A stretch of DNA of 7,455 nucleotides from NCBI GenBank assembly GCA_030425785.1, contig JAUHYJ010000171.1:1-7455 (forward strand). The letters are read 5' to 3'. Positions 1-6,107 of this stretch are shown here, one piece after another. A program made the position numbers and the translations under genes. The stretch's first letter is position 1. Each line of letters opens with the position of its first letter. Origin of the DNA: Acidimicrobiia bacterium (lineage in GTDB: Bacteria; Actinomycetota; Acidimicrobiia; Acidimicrobiales; Ilumatobacteraceae). The notes beneath the pieces were generated by a model. That model searched no databases, had not been told where the DNA came from, and saw nothing but the letters and a program-made list of their open reading frames with translations.

Positions 1-75
1 GCACGATGGTGTCTCACCCGCGTGCCGGGGCGACCGATCCCGTCGCCTGCGCGCCGGCACACCGGCCGCGCACGG

Positions 76-558
76 TCAGTCGTCGGCGGCGTCGCGACGC
101 TTGTCGACCATCCGCTTGCCCGCGAGGTAGGCGTTGGCGGCCGTGCGACCGGCGCTGCGGCCAATGTCCTCGCTCGTCGCGCTGGCGGCGTCGGCTCGTC
201 GCCGACGTCGATCGGACCGCTCGCCCCAGTCGGTGTACCACCACAGGAACGCCATCGGGATGGCCATGACGGCGGTGATCAGCCGGCCGACCTCGGAGAT
301 CGCGACCCAGGGCTGGACGGCTGCGAACACCAGCCCGGCGATGACGACCAGGTCGAGCCATCGGTGGAACCGCCGGCCGACGAGCTTGAACGCGCCGAAC
401 GGGCCACGGACGAGCGATGCGTTGATCAGGACCACGATGCCGGCGACGGCGGGAACGAGCGGCTCGGGATCCTGGAACCCGGTGGCGATGAGCGCGACGC
501 CGATCAGGTACTCGCTCAACTGGTGCAGCCAGAACGGCCGCTGCGCGCGATCTCCCAC
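76..558 (-). CDS. Small multi-pass membrane protein, unknown function
   Basis: A 160-residue protein from a GTG start at 558. I do not recognise the family. Four hydrophobic stretches are visible, at about residues 16-28, 34-50, 68-84 and 91-108. The loop between the second and third carries a basic run around residues 58-66 (K, R, R, H, R). The tail from residue 110 is soluble and strongly charged, with five consecutive arginines at 117-121, and ends in acidic residues. The frame stays open upstream to an ATG at 645, but that extra part would be 29 arginine-rich residues encoded by the groEL terminator hairpin and a direct repeat, so I reject it. The GTG at 558 lies 7 nt after a TANNNT box, which suits a leaderless transcript. 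The gene follows groEL on the same strand but is separated from it by a strong hairpin, so it is probably its own unit. The frame and existence are fairly sure; the function is not. Confidence 0.72.
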   Translation of the reverse strand: MGDRAQRPFWLHQLSEYLIGVALIATGFQDPEPLVPAVAGIVVLINASLVRGPFGAFKLVGRRFHRWLDLVVIAGLVFAAVQPWVAISEVGRLITAVMAIPMAFLWWYTDWGERSDRRRRRADAASATSEDIGRSAGRTAANAYLAGKRMVDKRRDAADD

Positions 559-565
559 CCCGCCG

Positions 566-571
566 AACCTA
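566..571 (-). promoter_or_regulatory. Putative -10 box for a leaderless transcript of the small membrane protein
   Basis: On the minus strand the sequence TAGGTT fits the actinobacterial -10 pattern TANNNT and is followed after 7 nt by the GTG at 558. That spacing would place the transcript start at or next to the start codon, as in leaderless actinobacterial mRNAs. No good Shine-Dalgarno site precedes the GTG. No convincing -35 hexamer is visible; the -35 region falls inside the left copy of the 18-bp direct repeat. This is inference from spacing only. Confidence 0.35.
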
Positions 572-578
572 TCCGGGA

Positions 579-638
579 CGAGACGCGAACGAGCCCTGCG
601 TCGATCGCGTCCGCCGTCGCCGAGACGCGAACGAGCCC
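579..638. repeat. 18-bp direct repeat pair between groEL and the membrane protein gene
   Basis: The 18-mer cgagacgcgaacgagccc occurs at 579-596 and again, exactly, at 621-638, a period of 42 bp. The right copy runs into the left arm of the groEL terminator hairpin. The left copy covers the -35 region of the next gene's putative promoter. It may be a partial duplication of terminator-flanking DNA or a paired protein-binding site; the sequence does not decide between these. Confidence 0.75.
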
Positions 639-661
639 CGGGCACGCGGCCCGGGGCTCGT
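631..661 (-). terminator. Hairpin terminator of the groES-groEL operon
   Basis: Positions 631-643 and 649-661 form a perfect 13-bp GC-rich stem closed by a 5-nt loop (acgcg). It begins 43 bp after the groEL stop codon. On the minus strand it is followed by only two T residues, so it lacks a classical U-tract; such U-poor hairpins are common terminators in high-GC actinobacteria. No other gene separates it from groEL. Confidence 0.75.
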
Positions 662-704
662 CCAGATGGTTCGTCGATGGACGACGACCCGCGTCAGCGG
701 GTCA

Positions 705-2360
<1,656 letters not shown>

Positions 2361-2365
2361 TCAGT

Positions 2366-2390
2366 CGTTCGTGTGCGTTCGTGTCGTTCG
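2366..2390. repeat. Short tandem repeat in the groES-groEL spacer
   Basis: The spacer between groES and groEL contains CGTTCGTGT at 2366-2374, again at 2376-2384, then a partial copy CGTTCG at 2385-2390. In the mRNA this is an unstructured-looking CGAACGACA-type run just upstream of the groEL ribosome-binding site. It could be replication slippage, or it could affect processing or translation of the dicistronic message; no function can be read from it. Confidence 0.5.
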
Positions 2391-2405
2391 AGGTGATCGA
2401 GGCCG

Positions 2406-2696
2406 TCACTCGACGATCGCGAGGACGTCGCGAGCGTTGAGGACGAGGTGCTCGACCCCGTCGACGGTGACCTCGGTGCCGCCGTACTTCGAGTAGAGGA
2501 CGGTCTGGCCCTCCTCGATGCCGACGGGGATCAGCTCACCGCTCGACTCGGCGCGCTTGCCCGGGCCGACGGCGACGACGGTGCCCTGCTGCGGCTTTTC
2601 CTTGGCGGTGTCGGGAATGACGAGACCCGAGGCAGTCTGGGTCTCGGCCTCGTTCGGCTTGACGACGATACGGTCATCCAGCGGCTTGAGCTTCAT
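2406..2696 (-). CDS. groS: Co-chaperonin GroES (Cpn10)
   Basis: A 96-residue co-chaperonin, the usual family length. A heptamer of GroES caps the GroEL ring and closes the folding chamber. The N-terminus reads [14 protein letters not shown], the standard Cpn10 opening. The mobile loop spans about residues 16-34, and its hydrophobic tripeptide LVI (25-27) is the part that docks on GroEL. The dome-loop region lies around 45-57, and the C-terminal [13 protein letters not shown] closes the beta barrel. The frame is open further upstream to 2759, but the ATG at 2696 has a GGAGG site 9 nt before it, and the extra residues would run through the operator region. It is the first gene of the groES-groEL operon and is controlled by the tandem CIRCE operators upstream. 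Confidence 0.98.
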   Translation of the reverse strand: MKLKPLDDRIVVKPNEAETQTASGLVIPDTAKEKPQQGTVVAVGPGKRAESSGELIPVGIEEGQTVLYSKYGGTEVTVDGVEHLVLNARDVLAIVE

Positions 2697-2705
2697 GGGT
2701 GCAGG

Positions 2706-2710
2706 CCTCC
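2706..2710 (-). promoter_or_regulatory. groES ribosome-binding site that decides the start
   Basis: GGAGG on the minus strand, 9 nt upstream of the ATG at 2696. It settles the groES start against the longer open frame that reaches 2759, which has no such site and overlaps the CIRCE operator. Confidence 0.85.
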
Positions 2711-2752
2711 GTTGGCGTGTCACAGGGGTTGGGATCGGTTCCGGGACGGGCG

Positions 2753-2779
2753 TTAGCACTCACCCCGACCGAGTGCCAA
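2753..2779. promoter_or_regulatory. CIRCE operator 1 (HrcA binding site), start-proximal
   Basis: TTAGCACTC at 2753-2761, a 9-nt spacer, then GAGTGCCAA at 2771-2779. It matches the CIRCE consensus TTAGCACTC-N9-GAGTGCTAA at 17 of 18 positions; the mismatch is C at 2777. CIRCE is the operator of the heat-shock repressor HrcA, whose folding depends on GroE. It begins directly after the putative -10 box and should cover the transcription start, so bound HrcA would block initiation. Confidence 0.95.
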
Positions 2780-2808
2780 TGTTAGACGAGTCCGGGCGCC
2801 GTTAGCAA
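2779..2808 (-). promoter_or_regulatory. Putative groES-groEL promoter
   Basis: On the minus strand there is a -35-like TTGCTA (2808-2803), an 18-nt spacer, then a -10 box TAACAT (2784-2779) that fits TANNNT. The start would fall near 2772, inside CIRCE operator 1, giving a leader of about 75 nt before the groES ATG. The position between the two operators supports it, but it is a sequence-match call. Confidence 0.6.
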
Positions 2809-2828
2809 CCGGCAGCCGAGAGTGCTAA
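2802..2828. promoter_or_regulatory. CIRCE operator 2 (HrcA binding site), imperfect, promoter-distal
   Basis: TTAGCAACC at 2802-2810, a 9-nt spacer, then a perfect half-site GAGTGCTAA at 2820-2828. It matches the consensus at 16 of 18 positions, with both mismatches in the left half. The altered half-site contains the -35 hexamer TTGCTA on the minus strand, so operator and promoter are interlocked. Centre-to-centre distance from operator 1 is 49 bp. Confidence 0.9.
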
Positions 2829-2873
2829 CCGACATCAGCCGTGTTCGGCCGGGGCTGACCCGGGCGATCAAGA

Positions 2874-4220
2874 TCACGGGGCAACGACACCCGCGAGCAG
2901 ATCGACGATCCACCCGGTCGGATCAGCCGACGGGTCGTCCACCTCGACCGTGAGGAAGAGGCGCCCGCCAGGACGCGGCCACTCGATGAAGTAGGTCGTG
3001 GCGAACGAGGTGACCGGAGCGAGCTCGAACTGCGCGTCCGTGGCCGGATCGCCGCTCCACGCGAGCACCGGCAGGAAATCCGGGTTGCCGACGGCGGCGT
3101 CGAGCGCATCGGGATCGGCACGGACGACGAACACGGCCGCCGCCGTGCCGGCGAGGTCGATCGTCGAGGTCGACTCGATCTCGACCGGGAGGGCGTCGAG
3201 CCAGGCGCCGAAGTCGTCCGGAACCGGACCCCACGAGGCGCGGCCCGGATCCTGGTCGATCGTGGTCGGATCGATGGCCGTCGGCGCCACCAGCGTGACG
3301 TCAGGACCCTCGTCGCGACCCGGGCGGAACACGATGAAGTCGACGCCGGTGCGGACCACGAGCGGCTCGGTCGTCTCGATGGTCAGGCCGGGGCCGAACA
3401 CCGTGAACTCGTGCACGCCCGGCGGCAAGTCAGCGAAGACGGCACCGGTTTCCTCGGACGTCGGCGAGTCGGTGGCGACCTCGGCCGCAGCATCGTCGGC
3501 TGCATCTCCGGAGCCCGATCCCGTGCAGTCCAGCACGGGCAGACCCGACGACGTCATCAGGTCCTGTAGCTCGAAGCAGGCCGACGTGAAGACCGGTTCG
3601 AGCTCGTCGAACTGCACATAGATGGCGCCGTAGTCGGTGCCGGGGAACCCGGCATCTCCCGCCCGTTCGAGTTCGTCGCGAATCCGGTCGGGCTCGGACT
3701 CCCCGAGGGCGAGTCCCCCGGCAGCCAGATCCCGTTCCTGAGCGAGCCCGTCGAGCAACGTCTCGAGCGCGGCGTCGAGCCGAGCGTCGCCGGAGCCACC
3801 GGGGAGCGACTGCTCGAAGCGGTCGGTCGCGGCGACCAGGTCGGCGTAGACCAGCTGAGTGGCGTCGAATCGTGCACCACCGGTCGTGACCGCCTCGATG
3901 AACCGGATCGCAGCCGCGGTCCGATCGTCGAGCAACGTGGACCACGCGGCGGCGACGTCGTCGCCCCACTCCTCGAGCCCGACCGTCGCACCGACGGGCG
4001 GCAACGTGTCGGTCGCGCGTTCGGTCGTGACCGGAGCTGCGGCCGCAGCGTCGTCCACGCCGATCGCAGCAACGTCGTTGGCCGCATCATCGTCGGTGGC
4101 GACCTCGGCGGCGACGGCCGGCTCGGACGTGGCGTCGTCCTCCCCACCGCCACACCCGGCGAGAACTCCGAGTGCGAGCACCACCGCACCGGCCCGACAC
4201 GTCATCTGCTGATTGTTCAT
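2874..4220 (-). CDS. Lipoprotein of unknown function, divergent from the ECF sigma factor
   Basis: A 448-residue secreted lipoprotein whose family I do not recognise. A signal peptide leads to the lipobox LAGC, with the lipidated Cys at residue 23, so the mature protein should be anchored to the outer face of the membrane. Residues 24-70 are a disordered-looking Ala/Asp-rich tether. A mostly helical domain follows at about 75-240, holding two cysteines (215 and 232) 17 residues apart that could form a disulphide. A short Ala/Ser/Asp linker then leads to a beta-rich C-terminal part from about 262 to the end, with a segment around PPGVHEFTVFGPG and many aromatic residues near the terminus. No catalytic motif is visible. 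The ATG at 4220 has AGGAGG 5 nt upstream; the TTG-type extension to 4238 would reach into the promoter -10. It is transcribed away from the sigma gene from a matching promoter, so it is a likely regulon member, perhaps a sensor or effector at the envelope. Confidence 0.88.
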   Translation of the reverse strand: MNNQQMTCRAGAVVLALGVLAGCGGGEDDATSEPAVAAEVATDDDAANDVAAIGVDDAAAAAPVTTERATDTLPPVGATVGLEEWGDDVAAAWSTLLDDRTAAAIRFIEAVTTGGARFDATQLVYADLVAATDRFEQSLPGGSGDARLDAALETLLDGLAQERDLAAGGLALGESEPDRIRDELERAGDAGFPGTDYGAIYVQFDELEPVFTSACFELQDLMTSSGLPVLDCTGSGSGDAADDAAAEVATDSPTSEETGAVFADLPPGVHEFTVFGPGLTIETTEPLVVRTGVDFIVFRPGRDEGPDVTLVAPTAIDPTTIDQDPGRASWGPVPDDFGAWLDALPVEIESTSTIDLAGTAAAVFVVRADPDALDAAVGNPDFLPVLAWSGDPATDAQFELAPVTSFATTYFIEWPRPGGRLFLTVEVDDPSADPTGWIVDLLAGVVAP

Positions 4221-4225
4221 CTCGA

Positions 4226-4231
4226 CCTCCT
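4226..4231 (-). promoter_or_regulatory. Lipoprotein ribosome-binding site that decides the start
   Basis: AGGAGG on the minus strand, 5 nt upstream of the ATG at 4220. It selects this start over an upstream in-frame codon at 4238 and an in-frame ATG six codons from the chosen one. If transcription starts near 4233 the leader is only about 13 nt, barely holding this site. Confidence 0.8.
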
Positions 4232-4236
4232 GCCAC

Positions 4237-4267
4237 ACTCATCGTTCGACCACACCCTTCCCTGTCG
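4237..4267 (-). promoter_or_regulatory. Putative ECF-type promoter of the lipoprotein gene
   Basis: On the minus strand, CGACAGG (4267-4261), a 16-nt spacer, then CGATGAGT (4244-4237). The two boxes and the spacing are identical to the plus-strand element at 4277-4307, while the spacers are unrelated. The layout fits ECF promoters, which have a -35 motif and a CGT-like -10 about 16-17 nt apart. Transcription would begin near 4233, just before the AGGAGG site. No ordinary TANNNT promoter is evident here. Confidence 0.65.
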
Positions 4268-4276
4268 CGCCGTGCC

Positions 4277-4307
4277 CGACAGGATCCGGCCCGCCGGGAC
4301 GATGAGT
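4277..4307 (+). promoter_or_regulatory. Putative autoregulated ECF promoter of the sigma operon
   Basis: CGACAGG (4277-4283), 16 nt, then CGATGAGT (4300-4307). It is the mirror image of the element facing the lipoprotein gene, and the dyad centre is at 4272. After the -10 both copies also share GG two bases on. The start would be near 4310-4312, very close to the ATG at 4315. This suggests the sigma factor drives its own operon, an arrangement common for ECF sigma factors. Confidence 0.65.
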
Positions 4308-4314
4308 ACGGTTG

Positions 4315-4857
4315 ATGGCGATCACGCCGCTGCCGACCATGAGCGAGACGAACGAGGAGATCGACGCCTTCGAGGCCGTGTACCGGAGCATGCTGCCCAC
4401 GGTCTATCGATTCTGCACCGCCCGCCTCGGGCGAGCCGAGGGCGAAGACGTCACCTCCGAAGTCTTCCACGCCGCCGCGATCGCGTGGAGTGACGGCCGC
4501 CGAGCCCAAGTGTCGGATGCGTGGTTGATGGCCGTGGCGCGCAACAAGGTCATCGACCGATGGCGCAAGGCCGAGCGCCGCGACAACCTGGCACATCTCG
4601 TCCGGCCGCGCCGCGACGAGCTCATCGAGTTCCCCGCGGACTGGCAGGCGACCCCGCGCCGAGCACAGGTGCTCGGGGCCCTCGATGCCCTCAGCCCGCG
4701 CCACCGGCGACTGCTGATCGCCCACTACGTCGACGGCATTCCGGTGCCCGAGCTCGCCGAACAGCTCGGTCTCGGCACATCGGCCGTCGAGTCGGCCCTC
4801 GCCCGCGCCCGACGGGCGTTCCGGCGTCACTACCCAGGTGAGGATCACCGCGCATGA
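4315..4857 (+). CDS. ECF-family RNA polymerase sigma factor (sigma-70 group IV)
   Basis: A 180-residue sigma factor with only the two conserved ECF regions. Region 2 (about 19-90) includes the EDVTSEVFHAA segment and the helix DAWLMAVARNKVIDRWRK, which correspond to core-binding and -10 recognition. Region 4 (about 118-171) is a helix-turn-helix, with LSPRHRRLLIAHYVDG leading into the recognition helix TSAVESALARARRAF, for -35 binding. A charged linker joins them. No extra C-terminal domain is present. The start is uncertain: ATG 4315 is nearly at the predicted transcript start, TTG 4312 is two bases earlier, and ATG 4339 (MSETNEE) gives a more typical ECF N-terminus; none has a clear ribosome-binding site. 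The stop overlaps the next gene by 4 bp, implying translational coupling to a presumed anti-sigma factor. The sigma assignment is secure; its ECF subgroup and signal are not known. Confidence 0.93.
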   Translation: MAITPLPTMSETNEEIDAFEAVYRSMLPTVYRFCTARLGRAEGEDVTSEVFHAAAIAWSDGRRAQVSDAWLMAVARNKVIDRWRKAERRDNLAHLVRPRRDELIEFPADWQATPRRAQVLGALDALSPRHRRLLIAHYVDGIPVPELAEQLGLGTSAVESALARARRAFRRHYPGEDHRA

Positions 4858-5507
4858 TGAACGACGACGATCTCCGACGAGCACTGAGCACGATCGACGA
4901 CCCGGTCGACGACGTCCCCGCCGACTTCGACGCGGCGCTGTGGGCCGAGCTCCACGACACCCTGGCGGGTCGACGCGTCACACAGCACGACGGGGACATC
5001 ATCCCGCTCCGGCCAACCGATCCGCCCCGGATGACGCAGCGTCGTCGCGTGCGGCGTTGGCCCGCTGCGGCGGCGGTCGTTCTCGTGGCGGCATCGACCG
5101 CGGTACTGCTCGCACGACAGGCACCGCAGGACGCTGCAGACCGACCGTCGGTCGTGCCGCCGTCGACGACGATCGCGCCGATCACCGACCCGGCACTCGC
5201 ATGCGAACGGTTCAGGAGCGCAGACGTCGACGTCACGCTGATCGCCCGAGATCTCGCCAACGGCACCCTCACTGCGGAGTCGGCCGCAGCGGCGATCGGT
5301 CCTGCGATCGACGCGTTGGAGCAGCTCGAACGCGATCTCAGCGCCGCCGGCATCGATGTCGACGCGGTCGCCGTCGCCCTCGGTGGAGTGCGTCAAGCGA
5401 GCCGCGAGTTGGCCGACGGCGACGTCGGCCGGGCGATCGACTCGCTCGAGTTCGCCGGCTTCCGGCTCACCCAGCGCCCGGAGCTCACGGCGTGCGTGCG
5501 AGGTTGA
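4854..5507 (+). CDS. Single-pass membrane protein, probable anti-sigma factor
   Basis: A 217-residue protein whose ATG overlaps the sigma stop codon (ATGA), with a GTGAGGA site 9 nt upstream. Residues 1-62 are a soluble, acidic, presumably cytoplasmic domain with two predicted helices (about 3-15 and 22-41). One hydrophobic helix follows at about 69-87, preceded by a basic run (RRRVRR), which predicts the N-terminus inside. The rest is extracytoplasmic: a Pro/Thr linker, then a mostly helical region from about 112 that contains the only two cysteines (117 and 214), one at each end, so a disulphide could tie the domain together. The role is inferred from position and topology. It lacks the HXXXCXXC zinc motif of zinc-dependent anti-sigma factors and I cannot assign it to a named family. 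Alternatively it could be a sensor partner that does not itself bind the sigma factor. Confidence 0.85.
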   Translation: MMNDDDLRRALSTIDDPVDDVPADFDAALWAELHDTLAGRRVTQHDGDIIPLRPTDPPRMTQRRRVRRWPAAAAVVLVAASTAVLLARQAPQDAADRPSVVPPSTTIAPITDPALACERFRSADVDVTLIARDLANGTLTAESAAAAIGPAIDALEQLERDLSAAGIDVDAVAVALGGVRQASRELADGDVGRAIDSLEFAGFRLTQRPELTACVRG

Positions 5508-5521
5508 TCAGTCGCTGATCA
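5505..5521. terminator. Palindrome spanning two converging stop codons, possible bidirectional terminator
   Basis: TGATCAG, loop TCG, CTGATCA: a perfect 7-bp stem. The first TGA is the stop of the plus-strand membrane protein gene and the last three bases are the reverse complement of the maf stop codon on the minus strand. The hairpin is short and lacks U-tracts, so termination is possible but not certain. It is the only structure between the two converging genes, which are 11 bp apart. Confidence 0.45.
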
Positions 5522-6091
5522 GAACTCGACGCCGCAGCGGCGGAGCACGTCGATCGTCTCGGCGAGTGGGAGGCCGATCACGTTCGACGGGCTGCCGTCG
5601 ATCCGGCTGACGAGCGCACCGCCGGCGGTCTGCATGCCGTAGGCGCCGGCCTTGTCGAGGTGCTCGCCGACCGACAGGTACCAGTCGATGTCGGCGTCGG
5701 CGAGCGAGCGGAACACCACGTCGGTCGTCACGAGGTCGGCGACGATCTCGCCGACGGTCCAGCCGACGATCGCCGTGTGGACCTGATGGGTCCGCCCCGA
5801 CAGTGCCTGCAGCATCCGTCGGGCATCGTCGTCGTCGACCGGCTTGGCGAGGATGTCGTCGTCGAGATCGACCGTGGTGTCGGCCGCGAGCACGCACACC
5901 GACCCGTCACGATCGAGCTCGTGCGCGACCTTCTCGGCCTTCGCCAGTGCCACCCGTTCGACGTACGCGCGCGGGTCCTCCCGGGGCTCCCACGACTCGT
6001 CGACGTCAGCCGGATGGGCGCGGAACGTCAGCCCGATCGTGCGGAGCAGTTCGTGTCGCCGTGGCGACTGGGACGCGAGGACCAGGTCCAT
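5519..6091 (-). CDS. maf: Maf-family nucleoside triphosphate pyrophosphatase
   Basis: A 190-residue Maf/Ham1-type enzyme of normal length. Family members hydrolyse non-canonical or excess nucleoside triphosphates to the monophosphate and pyrophosphate in the cytoplasm; substrates differ between subfamilies (dTTP/UTP or m7GTP among them), and I cannot choose one here. Visible motifs are the N-terminal LASQSPRRHELL (5-16) with the conserved Ser and Arg pair, and DPRAYVERVALAKAEKV (39-55). The ADTT motif with the probable general base Asp71 is followed by the AKP turn (82-84). GRTHQVHT (99-106), DKAGAYG (146-152) and a C-terminal SNVIGLPLAET complete the set. It starts 16 bp after the molybdenum hydroxylase gene on the same strand with only a weak AGG-type ribosome-binding site, so it is probably read from the upstream transcript. 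Its stop faces that of the membrane protein gene. I see no missing catalytic residue. Confidence 0.95.
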   Translation of the reverse strand: MDLVLASQSPRRHELLRTIGLTFRAHPADVDESWEPREDPRAYVERVALAKAEKVAHELDRDGSVCVLAADTTVDLDDDILAKPVDDDDARRMLQALSGRTHQVHTAIVGWTVGEIVADLVTTDVVFRSLADADIDWYLSVGEHLDKAGAYGMQTAGGALVSRIDGSPSNVIGLPLAETIDVLRRCGVEF

Positions 6092-6107
6092 CGGCCTGGC
6101 CTGCCGG

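Noticed and set aside
51..68. Possible terminator hairpin after the membrane protein gene (GCCGG-CACA-CCGGC)
   Set aside because: The stem is only 5 bp in very GC-rich DNA and has no T-run; bases 1-75 otherwise show no gene or clear signal.
2846..2868. Possible terminator of the lipoprotein gene (CCGGG-TCAGC-CCCGG)
   Set aside because: A 5-bp GC stem with no T-run is expected by chance here, so I see no convincing terminator between the lipoprotein gene and the groES operators.
2998..4212. Plus- and minus-frame open reading frames overlapping the lipoprotein gene
   Set aside because: They are Arg/Ser/Ala-rich shadows of a gene with a clear signal peptide, lipobox and ribosome-binding site.
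4261..4283. CCTGTCG-N9-CGACAGG read as a repressor operator or hairpin
   Set aside because: It could be one, but the matching CGATGAGT boxes at equal distance on both sides are better explained by two back-to-back promoters.
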